Positions 30,439 to 38,865 of a stretch of DNA of 64,000 bases are shown in pieces (position 1 is the first letter of the stretch; each line of letters begins with the position of its first letter). The stretch is from positions 124,001 to 188,000 of the forward strand of contig NZ_JALGBX010000007.1 in the NCBI RefSeq assembly GCF_022808175.1. The letters are read 5' to 3'. Under the pieces are notes generated by a model, which saw only the letters and a program-made list of their open reading frames with translations, was not told the DNA's origin and did no database searches. The position numbers were made by a program, and so were the translations under genes. The stretch is from Streptomyces sp. AP-93. Lineage in GTDB: Bacteria > Actinomycetota > Actinomycetes > Streptomycetales > Streptomycetaceae.

Positions 30439-31224
30439 ATGACTACCACCTTCCCGGACGTCACCATCAGCACGGACCGGCTGGTGCTGCGCCCCTTCGA
30501 GGAAGAAGACGTCACCGCGCTCGCCGAGATGATGAACGACGAACACGTCACCGCCTGGACCTCCGTCCCGCACCCCTACACCTACGCCGACGCGGTCACC
30601 TGGGCCACGAAGACCGCCCACACGGAGCGCACCGAGGGCCGCGGCATCGTCTTCGCCGTCACCGAGTTCCTCACCCAACGGCTCGTCGGCATCGTGCACC
30701 TGCAGGACACCGACTGGCGCACCCGCACCACCGAGGTCGGCTACGTCACCGCCCCCTGGGCCCGCGGCGAGGGCTACGCCAGCGAGTCCGTCCGCGCCGT
30801 GGCCCGCTGGCTCTTCACCGACCAGCGCTTCGAACGCCTCGAACTGCGCACCGCCGCCGACAATACGGCCTCGCAGCAAGTGGCCCAGAAGACCGGTTGC
30901 ATCAGTGAAGGCGTGCTGCGCAACGCCTGCATAGTGCGCACCCAGAACCCCGACGGCTCCTGGGCCGACACGCGCAGCGACCTCATCGTCTGGGGCCTGG
31001 TCCCCGAGGACCTCGACGAGGACGCCGACGGCTACTCCGGCTACTCCGACGAGTACTCCGGCGACTACGGCGACGGGTACTCGGACGGCTACTCCGTGGG
31101 CTACGCGGACCCCCGCGACGAGGCACGAGACGGGGCACGCGACGACGCACGCGACGACCACCGGATCCAGCCCGTCCACGCGAACGACGCGAACGGCTAC
31201 GCCCTCTTCTCGGACCGGAACTGA
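30439..31224 (+). CDS. GNAT acetyltransferase (RimJ-like) with Tyr/Gly/Asp tail
   Basis: A 261-residue protein. Residues 1-190 are a RimJ/RimL-type GNAT domain (TDRLVLRPFEEEDVTALAEM, then VGYVTAPWARGEGYASESV). This subfamily acetylates N-termini of proteins or amino groups of small molecules. From about residue 193 it becomes a low-complexity acidic tail, DGYSGYSDEYSGDYGDGYS, then repeated DEARDGARDDARDD. The tail has no counterpart in ordinary GNATs. GGAG lies six bases before the ATG. Confidence 0.85.
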   Translation: MTTTFPDVTISTDRLVLRPFEEEDVTALAEMMNDEHVTAWTSVPHPYTYADAVTWATKTAHTERTEGRGIVFAVTEFLTQRLVGIVHLQDTDWRTRTTEVGYVTAPWARGEGYASESVRAVARWLFTDQRFERLELRTAADNTASQQVAQKTGCISEGVLRNACIVRTQNPDGSWADTRSDLIVWGLVPEDLDEDADGYSGYSDEYSGDYGDGYSDGYSVGYADPRDEARDGARDDARDDHRIQPVHANDANGYALFSDRN

Positions 31225-31330
31225 CCGGAAGACCGGGTAGTCTCACCAAGCCCGCCCCCTCGACGAAGCTTCGCCCTGCCCCCGGCCACCGCCGGGAAGG
31301 GCCCCCTCCCACATCAGGAGACTGACGACG

Positions 31331-32548
31331 ATGGCCGACCGGGTCACGGTGATCGGCTGGGACGGCTCCCCCCTGACCGCGGCAGCCCGGTCCGCGCTCT
31401 CCGCCGCCACGCTGGTGGCCGGCGCCGCCCACCACCTCGCACTCCCCGAAGTCCCGCCCACCGCCGAACGCGTGCGCCTGGGCAGCCTGTCCCTCGCCGC
31501 CCGCCGGATCGCCGGCCACCGCGGCACCGCCGTCGTCCTCGCCGACGGGGACCCCGGCTTCTTCGGCGTCGTACGGGCCCTGCGCGCCCCGGAGCACGGC
31601 CTGGAGGTGGAGGTCGTACCGGCCGTCTCCGCCGTCGCCGCCGCCTTCGCCCGCGCCGGGATGCCCTGGGACGACGCCCAGGTCGTCGTCGCCCACCGCC
31701 GCACCCTGCGCCGGGCCGTCAACGTCTGCCGCGCCCACTCCAAGGTCGCCGTCATCACCTCGCCCGGCGCCGGCCCCGCCGAACTCGCCCTGCTGCTCGA
31801 AGGCGTCCACCGCACCTTCGTCATCTGCGAGGAACTCGGCACCGACAAGGAACAGGTCACGGTCCTCACCTCCGACAAGGCCGCCGACCACAGCTGGCGC
31901 GACCCCAACGTGGTCATCGTCATCGGCGGCACCGGACCCGCCGCGGCCGCCGCCGAACCGGCCTGGCTGCTCGGCCGGAGCGCGACCCCGGCCGCCGGAC
32001 GCGGCTGGGCCCGCCCGCAGATCGACGTAGGAGAAGGAGAGGCCACGCAGCTGCGCGCGGCCCAGCTCGCCCGGCTCGGCCCGCGCACCGGGGACCTCGT
32101 CTGGGACATCGGCTCCGGCTCCGGAGCCCTCGCCGTGGACGCCGCCGCGCTCGGCGCCGCCGTCATCGCCGTCGACGCCGACCGACTCGCTTGCGAACGC
32201 ACAACAGCCGCCGCCCGCGCCCGGGGTGTGCAGCTCCAGGTCGTGGGCGGCCGCGCCCCGCACGTCCTGGAAACCCTGCCCGAACCCGACGTCGTCCGCG
32301 TCGGCGGCGGCGGGGCCGCGGTGGTCGCCGCCGTCGCCGACCGGCGCCCCGAACGGATCGTCAGCCACGCCTCCACGCGCGACGAGGCGGAGGCCATCGG
32401 CCGGGTCCTGACCGAGGGCGGCTACGCCGTCGAGTGCGCGCTGCTCCAGTCCGTCGGCCTGGACACCCGTACCTGGACCGAACAACAGCGCTCCGTGGTG
32501 TTCCTGCTGGCCGCCGAACGCCCCGTTAACCGCCCGGACCGTACCTAG
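31331..32548 (+). CDS. cobL: precorrin-6Y C5,15-methyltransferase (decarboxylating), CbiE-CbiT fusion
   Basis: A 405-residue cobalamin-pathway enzyme. The N-terminal half (residues 1-200) is a tetrapyrrole methylase of the CbiE type (VTVIGWDGSPLTAAARSAL, VVLADGDPGFFG). The C-terminal half (from about 220) is a CbiT-type SAM methyltransferase (GPRTGDLVWDIGSGSGALAVDAA). Together they methylate C5 and C15 and decarboxylate ring C. The fusion is the usual CobL form. No B12 riboswitch was seen upstream. Confidence 0.93.
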   Translation: MADRVTVIGWDGSPLTAAARSALSAATLVAGAAHHLALPEVPPTAERVRLGSLSLAARRIAGHRGTAVVLADGDPGFFGVVRALRAPEHGLEVEVVPAVSAVAAAFARAGMPWDDAQVVVAHRRTLRRAVNVCRAHSKVAVITSPGAGPAELALLLEGVHRTFVICEELGTDKEQVTVLTSDKAADHSWRDPNVVIVIGGTGPAAAAAEPAWLLGRSATPAAGRGWARPQIDVGEGEATQLRAAQLARLGPRTGDLVWDIGSGSGALAVDAAALGAAVIAVDADRLACERTTAAARARGVQLQVVGGRAPHVLETLPEPDVVRVGGGGAAVVAAVADRRPERIVSHASTRDEAEAIGRVLTEGGYAVECALLQSVGLDTRTWTEQQRSVVFLLAAERPVNRPDRT

Positions 32549-32776
32549 CCACGAGCCCGGGGTAGGCTGGCCGATCGTCGCACCGCCCGGACGATTCGGG
32601 CACGCGGCTCCGGCCGGACGCGCGACGTGGCGCAGTCCACAGAGGACCGTGCCGGTTATGGCCGACACGGTGGCGAACGGGCAGGACAATACTTACTGGT
32701 TGTCGTGCGGGCGTACGTGAGGCCTCGTGGGCGACCGGGCAGTCGAAGAGGCAACACCGATGGGCGAGGGGTACGC

Positions 32777-35700
32777 ATGACTGACACCGGCCAGGTTCCG
32801 GGCGAGGGTCTCCCGGACAGCACGGGCATGGTGGATCAGCAGGGCGTCCCCGCCCCGGTTCCCCCCTCGTCCCCGGCGACCGGGAGCTACGCCTTCCAGG
32901 ACCTCGTGGACAACCCGGCCGAGCCGGAGGACGAGGAACTGCTGCTGATGCCGAGCAGCCAGGGCGCGTGGAGCGACCCCCAGGTCGTCCCGCCCGTGCC
33001 GGCCTTCCCCGACTTCCCCGAGCCCTCCGCGTACGCGGACGCCCCGTACGCCGATTTCGGCGGGGCCCCCGAGTACCAGCAGTCCCACCCGGCCCAGCTT
33101 CCGGTCCCCGGGGCGCCGCTCGGCTACGAGTCCGCCGGTTACCCGCAGCAGTCCTTCGAGGGGCAGCCGTTCGCGGAGCAGCCGTCCTTCGCCGACGCCT
33201 CCTACGCCGACGCCTCTTACGGCGCCGGTGCGCACGAGGCCGGCGGCCGGGATTCCGGCGCGCTGGACCTCGGCGGCCTCGTGGCCCCGCCGTCCATGTC
33301 CCAGCCCCAGCCCCCGGTGGCCCCCGTCGCGGCGGCCCCGGTGCGGCGGCCGCTGCACATGGGCCCGCCCGTGCCCGAGGCCACCGGCGGAGTCGTACGC
33401 TCCCTCGCGGACCGCGGCCCGGCCGCGGCGCCGGCGCCCGCCGCCACTCCCGTGCAGGCCCAGGCCCAGGCTCCGCTGACGCCGGCCGGGCCCGTTCCCG
33501 TCCCGGTCGCCTCCGTCCCGGTCGCCTCCGTTCCCTCCGTCTCCGAGCCCGTGGCCCCGGATCTGAGCACCCCGGCGGTGCCCGTCCCGGTGCGCCAGTC
33601 CGGGCCGCCGACCACGGGCCCCGAGTACCTGGACTACACGGAGGCCGAGGCCGCGGCCGACGCCGGGCACGTGCCGGGCCCGGCGCAGCAGCCGGTCGAG
33701 ATCCCGGTCCAGGCAGGGACGCCGTGGACCGTGGAGCCGGCTCCGGAAGCCTCGGCGGAACCCGTCGTGGAGGCCGTGGCCGAGCCGGTCGCGGAACCGG
33801 TCGCCGGGCCCGTCGCGGAGCCGGTCGCGGCCCCCGTCGTCTTCGCCGGGCCCGAGCCGGTCCTCGTGGCCGAGCCGGAGTCCGTGCCGGTGGCGCAGCC
33901 GGTGCCGGTCGCCGTCGCCGTGGCCGAGCCGGTCCTCGTGGAGCCCGTCGCCGAACCCGTTGCCGAACCCGTCGTCTTCGCGGAGCCCGAGGCCGCCGTC
34001 GTACCGGCGCCCGAGCCCGTCGCGGTTCCCGAAGCCGAAGCCGAGGCCGCGGCTGTCGTTGCCGCCACCGTCGAGCCGGAGGCCGAGCCGGTCGTGGAAA
34101 CGGTGGTTCAGGCCGAGGAGCCGCAGCCCCTGCCCGAGCCCGCCGCCGTCGTGGTACCCGAGCCCGAGCCCGAGCCGGTCGCCGTCGCGCAGGCCGACGT
34201 ACCGCTGGCGGCCGGACCGGCCCCCGAGGCCGGAACCGAGCCGCAGCCCGAGCCGGAAGCCGAGCCCGAGGTCCCCGTCACCGAGGCGGCCCCGGGATAC
34301 GCCGACGCCGAGCGCGAGGCCGTCCTGCGCGTCATGCGCGAGCGCCGTGACATCCGCAAGGGCTTCCGCCGCGACCCCATCCCGCACGAGGTGCTGCTGC
34401 GCGTCCTGGAGGCGGCCCACACCGCGCCCAGCGTCGGCCACTCCCAGCCGTGGGACTTCGTCGTCATCAAGTCCGCCGAAACCCGCCGGACGATGCACGA
34501 GCTCGCCGAGCGCCAGCGCGAGGCCTATGCGAAGTCGCTGCCCAAGGGCCGGGCCAAGCAGTTCAAGGAACTCAAGATCGAGGCCATCCTCGACACCCCG
34601 GTGAACATCGTGGTCACCGCCGACCCGACCCGGGGCGGACGCCACACCCTGGGCCGGCACACCCAGCCGCAGATGGCCCCGTACTCCTCGGCCCTCGCCG
34701 TGGAGAACCTCTGGCTCGCGGCGCGTGCCGAAGGCCTCGGGGTCGGCTGGGTCAGCTTCTTCGACGAGCGCGAGATGGTCCGTGCGCTCGGTCTTCCGGA
34801 GCACCTGGAGGTCGTCGCGTACCTGTGCGTCGGGTACGTGGACGAGTTCCCCGACGAGCCCGAGCTCGCGCAGGCCGGCTGGTCGCAGCGCCGTCCGCTG
34901 GCGTGGGTCGTGCACGAGGAGACGTACGGGCGCCGCGCGCTGCCCGGCGAGGAGCCGCACGACCTGCTCTCCGAGACGGTCGCCAGCATCCGGCCGCTCG
35001 ACGCGAAGGCGCTCGGCGAGGCCTGGGAGCGGCAGAAGCGCATGACCAAGCCCGCCGGGGCCCTGGGCATGCTCGAAATCATCTCGGCCCAGCTGTCCGG
35101 CCTCTCGCGGGTCTGCCCGCCGCCGATCCCGGAGCCCGCCGCGGTGGCGATCTTCGCGGGTGACCACGGCGTGCACGCCCAGGGGGTCACCCCGTGGCCC
35201 CAGGAGGTCACCATGCAGATGGTGGCCAACTTCCTGGGTGGCGGCGCGGTGTGCAACGCGTTCGCCAACCAGGTGGGCGCCGAGGTCTGCGTGATCGACG
35301 TGGGCGTCGCCGGCGACCTCCCGGCCACGCCCGGCCTGCTGCCCCGCAAGGTCCGCCCGGGTACGGCCGACCTGTCGGTCGGCCCGGCGATGACCCGCGA
35401 GGAGGCCGTCGCGGCCATCGAAGTGGGCATCGAGACGGCCCGCGACCTGGTCGCGGCGGGCAACAAGGCTCTCCTCACGGGAGAGATGGGCATCGCGAAC
35501 ACCACGGTGTCGGCGGCGCTGATCTCGGTCTTCACCGGGGTCGACCCGGGCGAGGTCACCGGGCGGGGTACGGGCATCAACGACGAGACGCACGCCCGCA
35601 AGGTCGAGGTCGTGCGCCGCGCGCTGGAGCTCCACCAGCCCGACCCGGCGGACCCGATCGGCGTCCTGGCGGCCATCGGCGGCCTGGAGCACGCGGCGAT

Positions 35701-36013
35701 CGTGGGCCTCCTCCTCGGCGGAGCCTCCCTGCGCACCCCGGTGATCCTGGACGGCGTCAGCGCCGGCGCGGCCGCGCTGGTGGCCCGTGCGATCGCTCCG
35801 GAGTCGCTGTCCGCTTGCATTGCCGGACACCGCAGTGCGGAGCCGGGCCACGTGGCGGCGCTGAACAAGCTCGGGCTGCGGCCGCTGGTCGACCTGGACC
35901 TGCGCCTCGGCGAGGGCACGGGCGCGCTGCTGGCGCTGCCGCTGGTGCAGAGCGCTGCGCGGGCCATGCACGAGGTGGCTACGTTCGACTCGGCGGGTGT
36001 CACCGAGAAGTAG
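32777..36013 (+). CDS. cobT: BluB-like nitroreductase fused to CobT, with long disordered N-terminus
   Basis: A 1078-residue protein. Residues 1 to about 510 are low complexity, Pro/Ala/Glu/Val-rich with many PVAEP-type repeats and probably disordered. Residues about 512-720 match BluB-type nitroreductases (MRERRDIRKGFRRDPIPHEV, APSVGHSQPWDFVV, LGVGWVSFF), which turn FMNH2 into dimethylbenzimidazole. Residues about 735-1078 are CobT (IFAGDHGVHAQGVTPWPQEV, GEMGIANTT, and the catalytic-type LGEGTGA), which makes alpha-ribazole phosphate. One chain thus makes and activates the lower ligand of B12. The ATG at 32777 has GAGGGG upstream. Confidence 0.9.
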   Translation: MTDTGQVPGEGLPDSTGMVDQQGVPAPVPPSSPATGSYAFQDLVDNPAEPEDEELLLMPSSQGAWSDPQVVPPVPAFPDFPEPSAYADAPYADFGGAPEYQQSHPAQLPVPGAPLGYESAGYPQQSFEGQPFAEQPSFADASYADASYGAGAHEAGGRDSGALDLGGLVAPPSMSQPQPPVAPVAAAPVRRPLHMGPPVPEATGGVVRSLADRGPAAAPAPAATPVQAQAQAPLTPAGPVPVPVASVPVASVPSVSEPVAPDLSTPAVPVPVRQSGPPTTGPEYLDYTEAEAAADAGHVPGPAQQPVEIPVQAGTPWTVEPAPEASAEPVVEAVAEPVAEPVAGPVAEPVAAPVVFAGPEPVLVAEPESVPVAQPVPVAVAVAEPVLVEPVAEPVAEPVVFAEPEAAVVPAPEPVAVPEAEAEAAAVVAATVEPEAEPVVETVVQAEEPQPLPEPAAVVVPEPEPEPVAVAQADVPLAAGPAPEAGTEPQPEPEAEPEVPVTEAAPGYADAEREAVLRVMRERRDIRKGFRRDPIPHEVLLRVLEAAHTAPSVGHSQPWDFVVIKSAETRRTMHELAERQREAYAKSLPKGRAKQFKELKIEAILDTPVNIVVTADPTRGGRHTLGRHTQPQMAPYSSALAVENLWLAARAEGLGVGWVSFFDEREMVRALGLPEHLEVVAYLCVGYVDEFPDEPELAQAGWSQRRPLAWVVHEETYGRRALPGEEPHDLLSETVASIRPLDAKALGEAWERQKRMTKPAGALGMLEIISAQLSGLSRVCPPPIPEPAAVAIFAGDHGVHAQGVTPWPQEVTMQMVANFLGGGAVCNAFANQVGAEVCVIDVGVAGDLPATPGLLPRKVRPGTADLSVGPAMTREEAVAAIEVGIETARDLVAAGNKALLTGEMGIANTTVSAALISVFTGVDPGEVTGRGTGINDETHARKVEVVRRALELHQPDPADPIGVLAAIGGLEHAAIVGLLLGGASLRTPVILDGVSAGAAALVARAIAPESLSACIAGHRSAEPGHVAALNKLGLRPLVDLDLRLGEGTGALLALPLVQSAARAMHEVATFDSAGVTEK

Positions 36014-36035
36014 CCGGGGCTGCGGGGGCCGGTGC

Positions 36036-36165
36036 CGGGGACGGGGTGGGGTGTCGTCCGGGACTCATGATTTATGGCGCCCCGTGCCCGCTGCGCCCGG
36101 ATGGCCTTGTTTTCGCGCCAACACATCACGTTTTACGTCCCGGACGACACCCCACCCCGTCCCCG
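36036..36165. repeat. 29-bp perfect inverted repeat around a 72-bp core
   Basis: The left arm (36036-36064, CGGGGACGGGG...CCGGGAC) is an exact reverse complement of the right arm (36137-36165). The core between them (36065-36136) is clearly less GC-rich than the surroundings. No gene was recognised. The whole can fold back as one hairpin and resembles a MITE-like element or an elaborate terminator after cobT. Confidence 0.9.
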
Positions 36166-36183
36166 TCCCCGGCGCGCATCCCG

Positions 36184-36262
36184 CGTCACCGAATCCAGCC
36201 CCTCCGGGCCGAATCCAGCCCCTCCGGCGTTTGAGGAGCGGGGTCCGGGGCGGAGCCCCGGT
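36184..36262. repeat. duplicated Streptomyces intergenic repeat motif
   Basis: A 20-bp stretch beginning CGAATCCAGCCCCTCCGG occurs twice in tandem. It is followed by CGTTTGAGGAGCGGGG and the hairpin GGGGCGGAGCCCC. I recall this string as a recurrent intergenic repeat of Streptomyces genomes, usually near gene ends. That recollection was not checked. Confidence 0.6.
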
Positions 36263-36574
36263 TTCGGGAAGGGGCGGGGTGGGGAGAGCCCCGCAGGGCC
36301 CGGATGAGCCGCGTCGGCCTCGCGGCCGCGCAGCCGACCCCGGGCGGGAGCCCGCGTACCGGCCGGGGATCATGGGGCGGGAGCCCCGTGGCCTGGGGCG
36401 GAGCCAGGGATGGGTCGGGTCACCGCCCGGCCAGGGCAATGGCCCCCGAGGCGACCACCGCGCAGGTGGGTCGTATCGTGGACCCCGGACGGGCCACCGC
36501 ACGTCACCGCCCGATCAGCCGCTCCAGCGACGCAGCGGCCCGCCGTCACCGCCGCATCAGGAGCCGCAACCGCC
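36263..36574. other. non-coding stretch upstream of the cysG-like gene
   Basis: G-rich sequence with several GGGGCGG/CCCGG self-complementary patches. I see no convincing start, protein-like composition or RNA gene in it. The promoter of the siroheme/cobalamin gene must lie here or in the preceding repeats. Confidence 0.5.
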
Positions 36575-37795
36575 ATGGGACACCCGGCACACCCCGCCTA
36601 CCCCGTCGGACTCCGCCTCACGGGCCGCCGCGTCGTCGTGATCGGCGGTGGCCAGGTCGCCCAGCGCAGGCTGCCCGCGCTCATCGCGGCCGGCGCCGAC
36701 ATCGTCCTGATCTCGCCCTCCGCGACGCCCTCCGTGGACGCCATGGCGGAGACCGGCGAGATCCGCTGGGAGCGCCGCCGCTACGAGGACGGCGACCTGG
36801 CCGGCGCCTGGTACGCACTGGTCGCCACCCGGGACCGCGCCGCCAATGACACCGCCTCCGCCGAAGCCGAGCGCGAGCGGATCTGGTGCGTCCGCGCCGA
36901 CGACGCCGAGGCCGCGAGCGCCTGGACCCCGGCCACCGGCCGGGTGGAGGGCGTCACCGTCGCCGTACTGAGCGGCAACGACCCCCGCCGCTCCGCCGCC
37001 GTCCGCGACGCGGTCGTCGAGGGGCTGCGGGACGGCTCCCTGACCGCCGCCCGCCCGCACACTCCCGGCGTGTCCCTCGTCGGCGGCGGTCCCGGCGACC
37101 CGGACCTGATCACGGTCCGCGGCCGCCGCCTGCTCGCCGAGGCCGATGTGGTCATCGCCGACCGGCTGGGCCCCCGCGACCTCCTCGACGAGCTCCCGCC
37201 GCACGTCGAGGTCATCGACGCCGCGAAGATCCCGTACGGCCGTTTCATGGCCCAGGAGGCCATCAACGACGCCCTCATCACGCACGCCAAGGCCGGCAAG
37301 GCCGTGGTCCGGCTCAAGGGCGGGGACCCGTACGTCTTCGGCCGCGGCATGGAGGAGCTCCAGGCCCTCGCCGAGGCGGGCATCCCCTGCACGGTCGTGC
37401 CCGGCATCTCCAGCTCCATCTCGGTGCCCGGCGCGGCCGGCATCCCGGTCACCCATCGGGGCGTGGCCCACGAGTTCACCGTGGTCAGCGGCCACGTCGG
37501 CCCCGACGACCCGCGTTCGCTGGTGGACTGGGCCTCGCTGGCCAAGCTCACCGGCACCCTGGTCATCCTGATGGGCGTCGACAAGATCGGTCTGATCGCC
37601 GAGGCGCTGGTGCGCCACGGCCGCCCCGCCGACACCGCCGTCGCCGTCATCCAGGAGGGCACCACCGCCTCCCAGCGCCGCGTGGACGCCACCCTGGCCA
37701 CAGTCGGGGAGACCGTCAAGGCCCAGGAGGTCAGGCCGCCCGCCGTCATCGTGATCGGCGACGTGGTGAAGGTGCACCGGCCCGCGGCCGAGTGA
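36575..37795 (+). CDS. cobA: uroporphyrinogen-III C-methyltransferase with precorrin-2 dehydrogenase domain
   Basis: A 406-residue CysG-type fusion. Residues about 10-150 form the NAD-dependent precorrin-2 dehydrogenase part (LTGRRVVVIGGGQVAQRRL). Residues about 165-400 are the SUMT methyltransferase (VSLVGGGPGDPDLITVRG, VRLKGGDPYVFGRGMEE, VVPGISSSISVPG, THRGVAHEFTVVSGH). It makes precorrin-2 for B12 and siroheme. The third CysG region seems short, so ferrochelatase activity is uncertain. The ATG at 36575 follows AGGAG by 11 bases. Confidence 0.92.
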   Translation: MGHPAHPAYPVGLRLTGRRVVVIGGGQVAQRRLPALIAAGADIVLISPSATPSVDAMAETGEIRWERRRYEDGDLAGAWYALVATRDRAANDTASAEAERERIWCVRADDAEAASAWTPATGRVEGVTVAVLSGNDPRRSAAVRDAVVEGLRDGSLTAARPHTPGVSLVGGGPGDPDLITVRGRRLLAEADVVIADRLGPRDLLDELPPHVEVIDAAKIPYGRFMAQEAINDALITHAKAGKAVVRLKGGDPYVFGRGMEELQALAEAGIPCTVVPGISSSISVPGAAGIPVTHRGVAHEFTVVSGHVGPDDPRSLVDWASLAKLTGTLVILMGVDKIGLIAEALVRHGRPADTAVAVIQEGTTASQRRVDATLATVGETVKAQEVRPPAVIVIGDVVKVHRPAAE

Positions 37796-37861
37796 CACCC
37801 CGCAATCCCGCAACCCCGCAGAGCCGTTGGCACCGCACCCAGGACAAGGCAGTATCACCCT

Positions 37862-38674
37862 GTGGCTGATCTCATCACCGTCGAGGACCCCGACGACCCG
37901 CGCCTGCGCGACTACACGGGCCTGACCGACGTAGAACTCCGGCGCAGGCGCGAGCCCGCGGAAGGTCTCTTCATCGCCGAAGGCGAGAAGGTGATCAGAC
38001 GCGCCAAGGACGCCGGGTACGAGATGCGCTCGATGCTGCTCTCCGCCAAGTGGGTCGACGTCATGCGCGACGTCATCGACGAGCTCCCGGCCCCGGTCTA
38101 CGCCGTCAGCCCGGAGCTCGCCGAGCGCGTCACCGGCTACCACGTGCACCGCGGCGCCCTCGCCTCCATGCAGCGCAAGCCGCTGCCCACGGCCGAGGAA
38201 CTGCTCGCCACCACCCGGCGCGTGGTCATCATGGAAGCGGTGAACGACCACACCAACATCGGCGCCATCTTCCGCAGCGCGGCCGCCCTCGGCATGGACG
38301 CCGTACTGCTCTCGCCCGACTGCGCGGACCCGCTGTACCGGCGCTCCGTCAAAGTCTCCATGGGCGCGGTGTTCTCCGTCCCGTACGCCCGGCTGGAGGC
38401 CTGGCCCAAGGGCCTGGACTCGGTGCGCGAGGCGGGCTTCAAGCTGCTCGCCCTCACCCCGCACCAGAAGGCCTCGCCGATCGACGTGGCCGCCCCGCAG
38501 ACGCTGGAGCGGGTCGCACTGATGCTGGGCGCGGAGGGGGACGGGCTCTCGACGCAGGCACTGGTCGCGGCCGACGAGTGGGTGCGGATCCCGATGGCGC
38601 ACGGCGTGGACTCGCTGAACGTGGGCGCGGCCGCGGCCGTCGCCTTCTACGCGGTGGCCGGCGGCCGCCCGTAG
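37862..38674 (+). CDS. TrmH/SpoU-family RNA 2'-O-methyltransferase
   Basis: A 270-residue SPOUT methyltransferase with an N-terminal L30e-like substrate-binding domain (EGLFIAEGEKVIRRAKDAGY) and the three SpoU motifs: ENxNNxGAIFR as MEAVNDHTNIGAIFRSAAAL, LMLGAEGDGLS, and IPMAHGVDSLNVGAAAAVAF. These form the knotted SAM site. The target could be 23S rRNA or tRNA. It starts with GTG, 66 bp behind the cysG-like gene. Confidence 0.9.
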   Translation: MADLITVEDPDDPRLRDYTGLTDVELRRRREPAEGLFIAEGEKVIRRAKDAGYEMRSMLLSAKWVDVMRDVIDELPAPVYAVSPELAERVTGYHVHRGALASMQRKPLPTAEELLATTRRVVIMEAVNDHTNIGAIFRSAAALGMDAVLLSPDCADPLYRRSVKVSMGAVFSVPYARLEAWPKGLDSVREAGFKLLALTPHQKASPIDVAAPQTLERVALMLGAEGDGLSTQALVAADEWVRIPMAHGVDSLNVGAAAAVAFYAVAGGRP

Positions 38675-38681
38675 GCCCCTG

Positions 38682-38853
38682 GGGCCTGTCGTCAAACTCC
38701 CGTCGTCGCCCGAAGGGCGGCCTCGCGGGGTCTGGTGCGTGCTCTCGGCGTGCCGGGCGGAAGCCCGCGTACTGGACGTACTTGGCTTTCGCCCGGTGCG
38801 GCGAGAGCGCGTGCCAGGCGTCGCGAGGCAGACGGGAGTTTGACGACAGGCCC
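38682..38853. repeat. 172-bp fold-back element with perfect 23-bp terminal inverted repeats
   Basis: The termini (38682-38704 and 38831-38853, GGGCCTGTCGTCAAACTCCC and its complement) match perfectly. Inner sequence continues the palindrome imperfectly: GCCTCGCG with CGCGAGGC, GCTCTCG with CGAGAGC, CCGGGCG with CGCCCGG, around a central GTACTGGACGTAC. A 15-bp hairpin insert (CGCCC/GGGCG) sits on the left side only. It fills the gap between convergent trmH and kinase genes and has no ORF. Confidence 0.92.
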
Positions 38854-38865
38854 TAGGCCCGGGGG

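Noticed and set aside
32549..32776. Cobalamin riboswitch before bluB-cobT
   Set aside because: No B12-box-like or conserved core sequence was visible; only short GC stems.
32693..35971. A 1092-codon minus-strand frame opposite cobT
   Set aside because: It is the antisense shadow of a GC-biased gene, Gly/Arg/Asp-rich, with no motif.
36074..36307. A 77-codon ORF through the 29-bp inverted repeat
   Set aside because: It spans the repeat arm and the dispersed motif, has no ribosome-binding site and turns into Gly/Pro-rich sequence.
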